Part shown: piece by piece, positions 1-12,600 of the stretch
Layout of the letters: the number at the start of each line of letters is the position of its first letter
Numbering within the stretch: the first letter of the stretch is position 1
Origin: Cryptomeria japonica
Taxonomy: Eukaryota; Streptophyta; Pinopsida; Cupressales; Cupressaceae
Reading direction: 5' to 3'
Length of the DNA: 64,000 nt
Assembly (NCBI RefSeq): GCF_030272615.1
Contig: NC_081412.1
Span: 101,557,796-101,621,795, forward strand
Notes under the pieces: generated by a model
The model's database searches: none
Seen by the model: only the letters and a program-made list of their open reading frames with translations
What the model was told of the DNA's origin: nothing
Made by a program: the position numbers and the translations under genes

Positions 1-115
1 ATCGATGCTGGTGAAGTGTCTGTCGGTAATCAACCAAACCAAAATATGAAGCTGGGACATGTTGCCATCAATGACAACATATTGAAACCAATCAGTTGAG
101 GGTCAATTGCCAACA
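1..115 (-). repeat. E1 3' LTR, partial (cut by window edge)
   Basis: This is the first 115 nt of the minus-strand 3' LTR. It matches 5825-5939 and ends at CCAACA next to a pyrimidine run that is the polypurine tract on the minus strand. The rest lies outside the window. Confidence 0.8.
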
Positions 116-475
116 ATATCCCCTTTGGAATTTATGGCAACACTCATGTGAAATATGATAGTGGTTTCCATCTGTCGGTTTCATCCTAAGACTGCTCCCC
201 TTGAGTAGAATATCCACCCGAGATCATGATCAATACAAAATACTCCATACCTCCATATCTCCTGATGACAAGAATATATTTTTCACCTATACTCCCCCTT
301 TCATATCAATGCCAAAAATAAGAAAATTCAGGACGAAGAGTGAAAGACTGTACAATGATTGTCCCAAAATACCTTACTGGAGCTGAATATATTTGAATTT
401 TTTTGGATAGGCTTTCTCCAAAATCTCTAGATAGGTATCACAACCTGATTTGAGTGTGTCAAAAATAGATACAAG

Positions 476-3400
476 TCAATTAAGCATATGGGCATATGAC
501 ACTTTATCCTTAAGTTCTATTGGTGTGGGCTTACCAACCATATCAATACACTCCTTATGTACACTTAATGAATCCAACCAGGGAATCACCAATCCTCTAA
601 GACCTCTGACTCTCCTTATGATTTTATCTTTTTCCCTCTCAAGAGATGAAACTTGGGCTTCCAAAACCAAAATCTTTCCATCAATAGATGTAGTTAAAGA
701 ATGTGATTCATCAAAAGAATTGACTATGCCTACAATATCCTCTTGAGTATCCTTAATCCTTTTATCTAAATCTTGTGAAAGTAAACCTATGTTACAACAT
801 ACTCTATAGATATTAGTACACTGCCTTAATGCATTATCAATAAATTTTAGCTTAACATTAATCTCCTTCTTCTCCAGATCAATCATTTGATCAAATGTTT
901 CTCTCTAAGCTTGTGTAAACCTTTCTAGCGCTTGTCGGTTTGATATCTGCTGTAAAGATTGAAAGTCCTTTAAAATGTGTTCTATGATTACTTTAAGTTT
1001 ATTGGATGGGATTTTTTCTTTGTCAAATTTGCACCATAGGACAAGTCTATGCAAAATAGTGATATACTGATCAATAACTCCTTTGTCCATAGATCCTTCC
1101 TTCATCATATTCTGTGCAACCATCATCATGAGTTCAATAGAACTAATCTCGGTAATGCTTTTCTATTCAACCTGTGAGGTGTCAATTGACAACAATGATG
1201 GGCTCACTACCTTTTCCCTACCGGATTCCCCTTTCTTCTCCTCTAATGGTTTAACTTTTATAGCTTCCTCTCTTGCACCACTGGCTTCGCCACTTGGTGC
1301 AGTAACAATACCTGTCAGTTCCTCCTTATGAATTGTGACCTCAACCTATACATTCAGATCTAGAGGACCATTGTCCTGAACATTAGTAACCTATACACTC
1401 TCTGATTCTCTGGTATCTCAACATTTTCTTATACATTAGTTTCTATCGGGGTCTCTATATCCAATATCTTAATATTTTTCAAAATTGTAGATGTGGTACC
1501 CATTATACCTTTACCTTTCCCTTCAACCAGGATGTCTATAGTATTAGTTTAAGCTTTTGGTGAAGAAAAAAAACCAAGGTTTGATACAAAGAATTGAACC
1601 CATGCCTTGTGGGTCTCCTTGACTATTAACCCTACCTAACATAAGACTGACTATCCCATGCTTGCTCTGAAATATTTTCCTGTCTCCAACCTCAAGTGTC
1701 CTTTCCAACTCCTCTGGAGTAATAGTTGCACAAGTAGATAACAACTCTTGAATCTTAATATGCTTGTCCTCCTCCATTGCCGATAATATTCTAGCATATA
1801 ATTTATCATATAACTGTGTTGGTATTTGATTTTCAATTTCTAACAAGGTTTTCTTATATAAATCCAGATACAACAAAACTGCTTCCTCAACTTCTCTCTA
1901 TTCATCATCATCTAAATTCTCATAATAGAATTGTACATTTTTCAACATACCATCCTTAGTTATTTCAACCAATTATGCACAAGTCTTGGGTGGAATAATA
2001 GTTACATTACCAAATATAAGTACAAGATTGGTGTCATCCATCTTCTTTCTTCTTCCAGTACCGGATGGGGTAGAAGGTGTTTCTTTAGGGGCTCACTTTT
2101 GTGTTGGTACCCTGATTGTAACTTTCCTAACCGGTTGCTTCTTTGCTTCCACATTAGTCTCTTCAATTTTCTTCCTTAATACCCTCTTGAATGCTAAGGG
2201 TGTGTCATCATCAACTCCAAATTCTGAGATAATAGACTCAATTAAAATTTCTGGTTCTTTCCTCTTCCTTCCTTTTTCTGGAATACCATCAATTAGTGCC
2301 TTGATGTCCTATGAAACCTATTCAACAAATTTATTTGCCTTGCCCTGCTACTTCTCCCTCTTCTTCTGATTAAACTCAGTTTCAACCTCTTTCTTTTTCT
2401 GCTTAGCAGGACCAAATATTTTCTCAACTTCATCAATAGATGCATCAATTAGCAATTGTGCATAAGCATCTAGAATTTGTCCATCAACTTCATAACCCAT
2501 CTCTTCAATCCAAATCTTTCAAGGCTTGACAACTTCCATAAAAGTTTCATCTTTATTAAACATGAAGCGTATCTCAGTTGAGTATTTCTCAACAATTTTC
2601 TTTGGAACCCTCTCCCTAGAATTCATATCCTTCTAGAATGCTTTAAGGTAACCCCATACCTTATCATCTTGTTGACTACCCAAAATAGAAATAGATTATC
2701 TCAGTTGCCTTCCTACGGGGATATCAAATGCACATTGTCTCTTCCCAAAACTAGGAGTTTCATTAATGAAAAACAACATCAAATAGATAATAAGATTTCC
2801 ATACCATAATTTTCCCTTCTTCTCTCCTTTGATCTTCCCTAGGTTAATTAACAATTCATCTAACTTCTGATTTTCCCTCATCATTTTATGTGCTGCATAA
2901 ATACAAGAGATAGAAATAGAATTCAGATGGTTTCACTGAGTTACCTTGTAATCAATAAACATGCTTCTGAATTGGATATCTATGTCGGTGATAGTGCTAG
3001 CCCTCATTGATCACTTGTCTGATGTTGCATTAGTGATCTTGTTGAACTAATCATTAGAAACATTCTTCTCTGGATGCTACCCAATCTATGGAAAACCAAT
3101 GATTTCCTTGATGGCCTCCTTCGAGATCTTATATGGTATGTCCAACCAAATGAATTCTCCATGCACTCTACTTAAAACATATTTGACAATCTCATCCTCA
3201 AATTCAGGAATATCCAAAATGTCGATAAACCCTAGATCATCAATATACTGATACTCAAGCTTAGTCTTTCTAGAATCTCCCATTAACTCGCTCATATACA
3301 TGCTCTTAATATCACTGGTTCCCAAATCCTCAATATGACAGTGAATGTAAGCTCTGACATCTTTAACATATACGACTCCTTTCGAGACACTAGAAAAAAC

Positions 3401-3499
3401 ACCAATCGAATCATCCAAGGTAGGATATCACTTGAAAATCAGCCTAGGATGGTCCTTGACCTCAACAACAGTAGAATTTCCAATAAAATTAGGTGCACA
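476..3499 (-). pseudogene. E1 ORF2: protein of about 1,000 codons, function unknown
   Basis: Open stretches ending at 3418, 2884, 1876, 1129 and 886 on the minus strand all lie in one reading frame, so this is one long ORF interrupted mainly by stop codons. The N-terminal third contains the signature VLSRVHGEFIWLD, followed by ISKEAIKEIIGFP. The same signature and order occur in E4 ORF2 (VLSRVHDDFMWLE, then INKEIIHIITGYP). The middle is rich in Lys and Glu, and the C-terminus (476-886 and 905-1129) looks like coiled coil. The probable start is near 3499, where E4 has MAPKL and E1 has CAPNF with the ATG lost. The pattern recalls uncharacterised plant proteins with a VHG..LWLD...ITGLP motif found around retroelements; I know of no demonstrated function. 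It lies downstream of the gag-like ORF, where pol would be in an autonomous element. Confidence 0.65.
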
Positions 3500-3886
3500 T
3501 GATGGTTCACTTCCATGATGAAAGATAAATACCTATGAATAGTTGTTAGTGAAAACCCTAAAGAACTCTTTCGATCGTTGGTGAAATCGCTCAAGGATAT
3601 ATTGATTGCACTAATTGCCTTAGACTCACTCTGAACACAAAGTGATTAGAAATGAGGTGAAATCGACCCTTTATCCTTCAAGAAAAACCCTAATTTGTCA
3701 TTGATATGAATGAATTACGATGAAAGATACTAGATCTTGGTCTAACATCTCCAATGTTTGGAACATCTTCCAGAATCTCTTCCTAGGGTATAAGTAGTAT
3801 TGTCATGAATTTTTCCTACCCCTAAGGCATCTTGCTTAGCAATCGGATGAGCTTCCAGCCGGTGCAGGAGCAACCTCTTTTGTCAG

Positions 3887-4985
3887 TTAGGTAACTGGAG
3901 CATTTCCATCTACTAATTGATCTTTTGACTTCCTGACCCATTTCTTGATATGATCTTGTCGGATTTCATTAACCTTCTCTTTTCCTTTCGCAATAGATCC
4001 TTCATTGTTAACCAGTGGAATTATGCTTCTACAGAACTTAGCTATGTGTCCAACCTCATTGTATGCATAACATGTAACATTGTTCTTTTGAATTTCTTTG
4101 CAAAAATCGGTATAATTACTTGACCTGCACTTATTAGCCATATGTCCAAATTTTCCACATGCATAACATTTAACATTCATTTTGTAATATTTTTTCTTAC
4201 GACCATACTTATTGCATTTAGAGCATTGACCGGGAGCAGAATTATAGTTCTGATTTGCTCTATTTCTACATTGCCTAGCCATATGACCAAATTTATTACA
4301 AACAAAGCATATACCATTAAATTTATAAGCATTAAGCTGCCTTACCGATCCCTTCTAGTTTTGATCTTCATTAGTAGTACTAGAGCTCTGACCTTGTTCA
4401 AATCCAAGTCCACTAGAATCTCCATTCTATCTTTGACTTTTCAATAACTCATCAAGCTGTGCTGAACTAACCTTGAATTTTTCTTTATACTCACTTGCAA
4501 TAGTCAGATCATCTCTCAAAATTATCATTTGTCTCTCAAGTTCTTGTTCATTACTTAGGGATTGTACTAAATTAGTTCTCAACATCTCATTTTCATGAAC
4601 CAACCTACCACATGCCTCAAATTTTTCTTTCAGAGACAACAATATTTTCTTCCTTCTTCTTTTGGTCCTCAATCTCCTTTGAAATCCTCATAGTTAAAGC
4701 TTTCATTTCATTCCTCATGACCATGTTCTCCTGACTCATCTTATGACACTTCTCATTAAGGGCATCCTTCTCTTCATTATCCTTATTCTGCAAAAGTTCC
4801 TTTCTCCTAGCTTGAATAGATGTGAGCCTCTCCTATAGGACAAGAATGAATTCCTGAGCAGAATTCAATTCATCTTGTAACTTCAAGTTCTTCATCCTTT
4901 TAGCATCATAATCTTCAAGTGCTACCTCAAGTTCCTTCTCTAAAATCATATCCATGGATTCTGGATTCAGGATCTTCCCCAAGCT
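3887..4985 (-). pseudogene. E1 gag-like ORF: coiled coil plus zinc knuckles
   Basis: Read on the minus strand, the first part (about 4430-4980) is a Glu/Lys/Leu-rich coiled coil. It is followed by CCHC zinc knuckles: CFVCNKFGHMARQC, a degraded second one beginning CSKCNKYG, CYACGKFGHMANKC, and a fourth with one Cys changed (CYAYNEVGHIAKFC). CCHC knuckles bind the element RNA in Gag proteins. There are at least two in-frame stops near 4360-4420 and a frameshift near 4650. The usual Copia gag N-terminal domain was not recognised, so this may be a rearranged gag. It stands directly after the primer site, the normal gag position. Confidence 0.7.
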
Positions 4986-5008
4986 GTTAAACTTCCTCCA
5001 AGGCACAA

Positions 5009-5022
5009 GGCTCTAATACCAA
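5009..5022 (-). other. E1 primer binding site
   Basis: On the minus strand this reads TTGGTATTAGAGCC, one base from the standard plant Copia site TGGTATCAGAGC that pairs with initiator tRNA-Met. It lies just inside the LTR end at 5024 and fixes the direction of the element. Confidence 0.8.
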
Positions 5023-5023
5023 T

Positions 5024-5939
5024 TGTTGGAATCCAAGAACACTGAGAGGGGAGGGGGGAATTAGTGTTCTACTAGAATGATAAATTTTAACCTTATTAAA
5101 ACATGCATTCACCAAGTGGTATATTGATATATATAAGATTGAAAGAACAAAAGCAACCAACAAGCCAATCACACAAATGAATACCATAACACAAAGACTT
5201 ATATGTGGAAAACCTCAAAGAGGAAAAACCACGGTGGGATTTTTGACCCACAATATCAATCCACTGGCCATATGAAAATATATTATCAAATATTGGGGCC
5301 TGCACTTGTAGGAAGTCTTATAGCCTAGAGCACATTTCTCAATCACAAAAGGAGCCTCACTGACTACATACAAATCTAGGCTACAATCCAAAGAAATGAG
5401 TGAACTACAAAGATAGCATCTTTTATGCCTAAATATAGTTTCCGGTTAAGCTCTATCTATTCCAGTCTGAAACCCTAAACCCTTACCAGAATAACCTCTT
5501 ACATAAAATTCATATTACAACCTTCCATATGTCTCAATACATCTTCCATATCCTAACACATTACAAAATGATCTAATCAACTGACCTATATACCCTTACA
5601 ATCCATTATGCCTTATGTTGGCTTACAAAGATAATTACAAAATGAATATACATGTCGGCTTAATAACATATATACATAAATATCAAAATCAATTGTTGAT
5701 TGTTGGATCTCCCAAAATGATGTTGACCTCCAATACTGATAACCTGAATGTGAACCATGTCGGCCTACAAAGTCGGTACTCAAAGGATTCCTTCCAACCA
5801 GTGAAGATACCTATTGGTGCTAGTGTCGGTGTTGGTGAAGTGTCTACCGGTAATCAACCAAACCAAAATATGAAGCTGGGACATGTTGCCATCAATGAAA
5901 ACATATTGAAACCAATCAATTGAGTGTCAATTGCCAACA
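5024..5939 (-). repeat. E1 5' LTR, complete (916 bp)
   Basis: The repeat is bounded by TGTTGG (5024) and CCAACA (5939), with the primer site on its inner side. Near its minus-strand 3' end it carries a variant of the C-rich motif shared by the other LTRs here. CCGG- and CGGT-containing words recur through it. Confidence 0.85.
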
Positions 5940-8042
5940 GACTCTACAATTAGTTATATGAATTTTGAAGAATCTTTTGAGGTGGTAGATGCTAGTATAA
6001 ATGTAGTTCTCACTCGTTCTCAAAATCAGCTTGATCATTCTAGAAATGATGAGGTAAGGAAGAAGGATACTCCTCGGCTTCCTCTTACCATTGCAAAGAG
6101 GGGAACTCCTCTTCTAACATTGGCTAAAAGTGCAATGAGTGATAACCAAGTACTCCTACATAGCCTCCCATTGTTTCAAATGTAGCAAAAACTAGTGTCA
6201 TTAATCCTAAATCCTAAGAAACACCTTTAACTTATTTGCCTAGTTCATACCAACCTTTTGACATAAATTATCATGCTAAAAAGACCAAAATTCAAATCTT
6301 TGAAGTTGAGTAGCTACAATCTAATCCTAATCAATTTGATAGGTTGGTTAGGTTTGTAAAGAATAAAGATCCATGACCTACTGTAAGTTCTTCCCAAAAT
6401 AATCTTATGTTATTTGAGCTTAGAAATCTACCAAATAACCTTGTTACTATTCCTTTATCCAATTCAAGAAAGATAGATCCTTTCTATATTTCAAGTTAAG
6501 TAATTATGTTATAGATTCCAGAGCCTCAAATAATATTATGCCTTTCAAAGTGGCTAATGCATTCAGTTTGACTTTGACCAAGACTTTTGGTCATTGCTAT
6601 TCCATAGAAAATAAACAAGTTCCTCCTGTGGGGCAAATTAAGGATGCACAATTTGCATTTGCATCTTTTCTTGATTAAGAAAAACAAAATGATTGTTCTA
6701 GTTGTTGATGTTTTTGCATGACTCCCTTTACAATTTTTTCATACTTATAACATGAAAAAATATGAGTCATTGTAGTTGGCTATTGAAGTTGCACACAAAG
6801 GACAAAGTAAAAATCTCTATACACAAGGTGATACTTAATTGGTAGCATGTTAGGTAAGAAATATATATCAAACAAGAAATGATAGACTTAAGCAATATCA
6901 TAATCTTGTTTGGGATAACATTGAAGGTTTTGATGCTTTCAATATTTTTGTGGTTCTAAGAGATTTTAATGATAGGGAAAATTCCCTTGCCACCTATGCC
7001 ACTCTTTTGATTTCTCATAAGGATTTCAGCCAAGAAAGGTATATTATTGAGTTGGTTTCAAGGGCAAGTGTTCTAGACAATTGGGATCATTAGCAGATTA
7101 TCAATGATGATAAGCATATTAAATTTTTTCTTGAAGTTAAGGATGATTTCAATAATCTTTACTTTGAAGGTAGTAATTGCTCTTCTTCAAATTCAGCTTC
7201 TGATAACGAACTTGAACAAGGTGAAGAAGTCTTGCAGTTAAAAGGAAATAAAATCCCTAAAGGTCTAGTTTCACTTGAGAAATTGGTTGATAAACATGAT
7301 TTTTATATCAAAAGACAGCTGGTGAGTCCATATTCCTCTATGGGATATAATAGATATAACATTGGATCAGAAGATGATCCAAAATTGGTTAACATAGGTA
7401 AAAGTTGTACTCCAAAAGAGAGAGATTAGTTTATTCAGTTTTTGCACCAGTACATTGATGTGTTGGTATAGTCATATGATGATCTTAAGTCTTTTCAACC
7501 AAATTAGTTGCAACATGGTATTCCACTTAAAGCTGGTGTGGTTTATTTCATATAAAATTAGTGGCAGTATAATTCAAATATTTCAAGTATCATTCTCTCA
7601 AAAATTCAGCCAACCTCTTGACCAAACCCTACCACATTCATCACCTCAACCATTTATTAGAAGGGGGGTAAGGAAGTTATGGTTGGAGAAGAAGTTATAG
7701 TGGAAACAAATAAGGGAAAAATGGAGGAAGATATGGAGTTGATGAAGCCAACAGTATTGTCCAAAGTATAAGATGAGATCACTGAAGCCATGGGAAAAAT
7801 GTGGTTCTTTGAAGAGAGTTTAAGATAGAAAAATGAAGAACTTCAGAAGAATACTCAACAAACAAAATGAATTCAGAAAGAGATAGATGAAAAAGAAAAT
7901 AACAAAAACAGAGGAGGCGCTCCACCAAGATAATGCTCAAGAATTAGAAAATGATGAGGAATTAAGAAAGTTGAGAGAAGAATTCAAACAAACAAAAAAA
8001 TTAGTTGAAGAGACATATAATTCAGACTCATGACTAAGAAGT
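5940..8042 (+). pseudogene. G1: Tat-type Gypsy pol fragment (protease, archaeal-type RNase H, pre-RT linker)
   Basis: The protease core lies at about 6504-6680 with DSRASNN, where the family has DSGAS(D/N)N, followed by the typical LTLTKTFGHCYS segment. At about 6780-7060 is the C-terminal half of an archaeal-type RNase H (QGDT, then RNIYQTRNDRLKQY and WDNIEGFDAFNI). At about 7230-7560 is the linker that precedes RT in Tat Gypsy elements (LVSLEKLVDKHDFY, then SYDDLKSFQPN). The RT itself is missing. After about 7600 there is a Glu/Lys-rich stretch I cannot assign. All parts carry stops. The RNase H lying before the RT linker differs from G3, where it lies after RT and RNase H. The fragment is bounded on the left by E1 and on the right by an LTR. 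Confidence 0.65.
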
Positions 8043-8866
8043 TGTTAGGAAACTTATAGATACTGAGAGGGGGGGTGAATCAGTATCTAATCAATAATTA
8101 GAATTTCTCAACTTAAAACATGCAGAACATATTGTAACAGTGTACCGGTATGCAAGAAATAATGTAATAAATAGAAATGAAAGAAACCACATGAAAATCA
8201 CACCATAACAAAATGATTTAACGAGGAAACCTGGTGTGGGAAAAACCTCAGTGGGATTTGTGACCCACAATATTCACTTATTGGCCAATAAGAGAATATT
8301 ACTTACAATAGGGGCCTGCACATGCAGGAAGGCCAACTGCCTAGAGCTCATTGCTCAAATGGGAAGTCTCACTGACTTACAATGTTGATTATACAAATCC
8401 AATAACTTATACTATTTTATAATACCATCTTCAATGCCAGATTCAGTACCGGTTCCTGCTCTATTTTTTACATATACCCCTTAACCTATATTTCACATAA
8501 TAGGTTTGCTTAATCTTTTCTCCTTACTTTTTTGCTCACATCACTTACTTACAAAATGTCTACAATGATCTCTTTTATATATAAGATTTATTTTACAATG
8601 ATATCAAGTCAACTTACAAAGTTTTTCAAATAATAAACAAAATATAATATATCAAAAATCCTGTTGGCCTTTGTGCCGGTATGCTTCCTTTCTTGACTGT
8701 GTCGGTGCCGGTGTCCTGAGTGCCAGTGTAGAGTGTGTTCTGTTGATGCTGGTGTAATGTCTTTTTGGTGTAGTGCCTTGCTGGTGCCATAGGATTGTAA
8801 GGTTGCCATCAATGATAAAACCTTTAATCACATACAATGTCTCATTGGAGTGTGCATATGCCAATA
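8043..8866 (-). repeat. LTR of a Sirevirus-like element (solo or 3' LTR)
   Basis: It starts TGTTAGG with the C-rich motif close behind and ends CCAATA (expected CCAACA). GAAGT (8038-8042) and GAAGC (8867-8871) could be a mutated 5-bp target duplication, which would make it a solo LTR. However, a pyrimidine run at about 8876-8895 could be a minus-strand polypurine tract, which would make it a 3' LTR with lost interior. It contains several CCGGT words. The direction is minus in either case. Confidence 0.65.
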
Positions 8867-9672
8867 GAAGCCTCAACTTCTTCTTCTCCCCCTTGGATAT
8901 CTCTCTTTTCTTGCTATAAAGTACAAATAAAAAAATGTTGAATTAACCAAGTACCTTACAAAGATCGAGAAGCATAAAAATGATGCCAAACAAAGACTAG
9001 AATAGGTGGCCAAATTATCCTCAACACTATTGGCAATGAGAAAACACTTTGGAATTTATGCTTTGTTTTTAAGGGAAATATTTTTACAATGGAATATCAA
9101 TCAATTAGTGTTAGGAAGAAAAATTAAATATGATGATGATGATGATTTTCTTGAGGATTTTTATAGAAGTGACCCTGGCTACCAAAATCAAATGTGTGAA
9201 TATTATTTGCATGGTTTTCTTTTAGGTCACTTTTATCAATATTTCCTAAATATCTTTGCTAGAGAAATTCAAATTAGAGCATGTGTCTCTTTGTTACAAA
9301 ACTAGGTTGAGTGAGAGAACAGGTTAAAACAATATAGAGAGGCATAAAACAAATTAGGCCTCCTAATCAAAGATGAAACACCCACACCTATATCATGTAG
9401 GACTAAGTTTACTTCCATTTCTAAGCTTAATAAGCTAAAATTAGTAAACAAGAAAAATCTTAAGGCAAGTATTCAATATTTCAGGGGTGTCCAAAATCAA
9501 CTTCCTTATCGAGTTCTGCAAGCATCTAGAGTGAAGTATAGTACTATTCTAGTTCAATTAAGGAGAGAACCTATTTCTCCTCATAATATCACTTGGAGCT
9601 TGACAAGAGTGAGACTAGTGGTCGCAATTATAGAAGAGTAGAAGACAGATTGGATGGGGATGAGATTCAGAC
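8867..9672. other. Degraded sequence, probably old retroelement interior
   Basis: There is a weak plus-strand open stretch at 9006-9305 with an Asp-rich patch, and short Lys-rich stretches to about 9660. I recognise no domain. It is the target sequence into which E2 inserted; the part on the other side of E2 begins at 19578. Confidence 0.35.
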
Positions 9673-12600
9673 TGTTAGACACAATGCACCACTGAGAGCG
9701 GGTGAATCAGTGGTTCTTAATCTTTTCCCCTTTTAACTAACTTATGTGTGTATACTGGCTATGGGATCTAACACAATGGAGACATACCGGTTAGTGAGGA
9801 GACCAACTAAAAAAAATCACACACAAAGAGGCATCTCATAACACCAGGATGTACGAGGAAAACCCGAGATGGGAAATACCTTGGTGAGAAATGTTGTTGG
9901 AGTCTGCTGCTCCTATCCAACCTCATAATGAAACTCTGTTACACTGTATAGGGCACCAACCCAAGGAGCACCAACCCCTAACTTGTTTATGGGATACAAC
10001 CCAAAGGAGCTACAACTCTATGATCACAATGTAAACTTCAATTACAAAAGTAGTTATCTTGTTACAAGTGAATCTTGCAACCATTTCGTATACCATACTC
10101 TTCCAGTGAGATACCTTCTTTGCTATACCGACTCACTCTTTTGTTTCTCTCATCTACTACTTTGCTTGTCGATAAACTCTACCGATTCACCTCTCTTTTA
10201 TTCTGCTCTCAATGAATCTCCTCCTCACTACTCTGCTCTTCACTGGTACTACACTTTGTTGGTTCTATGTCTGCCTACTCTGTAGTTTACTTCACCTTTT
10301 CTCTACCGGTATGGACACTACCGGTTCTGCTCTTCTACCAGTTGAACACTTCAACCAGGTTTTGCCTCACTCTTACTCTCTTCTTACATACTCATTGAGC
10401 ACTTGGCTATTTTTCTCTCACATACAAAAGTAACCCTTAGTCACTTCGAAGTAGCACTATCTTCTCTTATTCAACAACGCTTTACTATCTCTTAGGCTTG
10501 CATATTTATAACCCAGACTTCCTGCAAAAAACCAATTCAAACTTGGCACCTTAGGGTTTTCTCCACTGATCATGAGGCACATTGAATCCAATCAGATCTG
10601 ATTGGATCACAACTCTGTGATGACTACCTTCACATTTCTGCCAATATCGTGTCTTCCAAAACACACCTTCCTTCTTCAGCAACCTACAACCAATCTATCA
10701 GCTTTGCTCAATCAATTGCCATAAATGGCTCAGCTGTCTCCTTTGCCTACTTCGATCCACACAATCAATCTATCTTGGATCTCAAGCTGCACAACTCTAC
10801 AACTCTACCTCAAGCTTTACAGTCACCATTAATGTTGGACCAATCATAACTACCTCATCGACCTTACTTCACTAACCTATGCATGTTTCATCCACCACTT
10901 CATGCATGTTTTCTATTTCATCCTCATGTGGCATCACTGTCGGTATCCACCTCATCACACTATTTTGTCAGTTCATACCTAGTCATCAAACACCCAAATA
11001 ATCAGTTTCATCTCCCGATAAACAAACCCTACTAATATATGACATCTTGTGTCTACACTTCACTGCTCTATCGGTGTCTCACTCTCTACCAGTTACCTCA
11101 TCATGTCTACACTATGCTAAACTGTCAGTGGAACACTCAAACTGATCTTCAGACATGTCAAATCCAAAACATGTACATTCCCATTATGTAGGAGTCTTCT
11201 GCACCTGCACCTTGTCCATATTACTAGTGGTCTTTCATACTGGTAACCACTCTTTATGAAACCATGTCATCAACCTTCAACGAACTCCATCTTTATTAGG
11301 TGAGAACCTTATCTTCCTTATCTCTTCTCTATTTTTTCACCAGTTGACATAACATGTCAACTATCACCAATGCAGAATTAGGTAGATGTGTTTGTCTGTG
11401 GACAACATACTTTCCTTCTTGCTAGTGAGACACATTGATGACACCAAGTCATCACACTCCTATTGTTCTACATCAATCTCCCTTCAACATCTTGGTAACA
11501 CCATATGTATATTCCTGCATACTCACTAACATCCTTCTTCATCAAACTGGTTCTCCTCTCAATAGGTTTGTTAGGATGAAAAACACACCATCTCAACATC
11601 TCATTCTTCCTTCAGTGTCTCAGTAGCACACCTTGTTTTCACTTTCTTATTCGGTGTGTATTTTTCATCTCATGTTGTGGAGGCTTTCTCATATTCCACT
11701 TGTACATCTGGTCTCTGGATTCAATCAGTTGTCTATCTCAGCAAATCATTCTTCTGGTGTAAGTGTGACTTTACCAAGGGGAGGATACATCTTCAACATG
11801 ACATATGTCTATAAAGCTCTGATGCTAATAGTAAACAAGATGAGAGGGGGGGTGAATCATACAAACTTAATCTTGAATATATTCAACAGATTCAACCTCA
11901 GTAGCTTATACTTCAGAATACATAACCAAAACTATAAAACATTCAAACTCATAAACAAATAACATCACAACACATATAACACCAGATTTAACGTGGAAAC
12001 CCAAATAGGGAAAAAACCACTGTGGGATTTCGGACCCACTAAGAAATATACCCTTTTAGAGTATGCTCGGTTAAAAGAAAATCATGTTAAAGATTACAAA
12101 CACATTACTAGATGTGACCCGGTTAAGGGATTTCCCTCAGACTTGTTAGAGTCTTGCACTTTGTTAGAAGTGGCCTTGTCAAAGGATTTCAAACACTCAT
12201 TTAGAATGCTACCTTGCTAGAGGGTTTACAAATAAGACTGTTAGGTCCACTCGGTTAAGAGATTTCTTGTCACTTACAAAATAAACAATAGGTATTAAAA
12301 TATATTTGCAACTTCACATCTGAAATGCTAAAGAAGATTCTTATTTGCTCAAAACAATCTTGTCATAAGACATCTAATCCCTTGATGGGCTTGCTGGGCT
12401 TCTCAATCTGTTCTTCAATCAGATCTTCAAGCTTCTGAGCTCGGTAAACATTCCTGTAGCATCACTGTGCATACATTTGCCTGCATGTAGTGTTTATCAA
12501 CAATTCCTTATTTATAAACAATTTTTGACCACTTAATCTCCTTGATCACATTTCCCATGATCAATCTTAGCCATCAGATCATCAAACTTGACTAGGTTCA

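Larger units (their letters stand above)
1..5939 (-). mobile_element. E1: non-autonomous Sirevirus-like LTR element, left end cut by the window
   Basis: The sequence 1-115 matches 5825-5939 (about 8 differences in 115), so these are the two LTRs of one element read on the minus strand. The right LTR is complete (5024-5939, TGTTGG to CCAACA). Next to it is a primer site complementary to initiator tRNA-Met (5009-5022). Next to the left LTR are purine tracts on the minus strand, seen as CCCC(C)TTT near 118, 196 and 290. The interior of about 4.9 kb holds a coiled-coil and zinc-knuckle ORF and then a very long second ORF, with no RT, RNase H or integrase. Repeated purine tracts and the LTR-end motif are known for the Sirevirus (SIRE/Maximus) lineage of Copia; assigning E1 to it is inference. 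It would have to move with enzymes supplied by another element. Confidence 0.8.

Noticed and set aside
450-746. Plus-strand ORF of 98 codons
   Set aside because: It is antisense to the E1 ORF2 coiled coil, which has a homologue in E4 and continues in frame over 3 kb.
476-3499. Alternative genetic code, as many stops are in frame
   Set aside because: TAG, TGA and TAA all occur, frameshifts are also present, and the window is nuclear plant DNA with decayed transposons.
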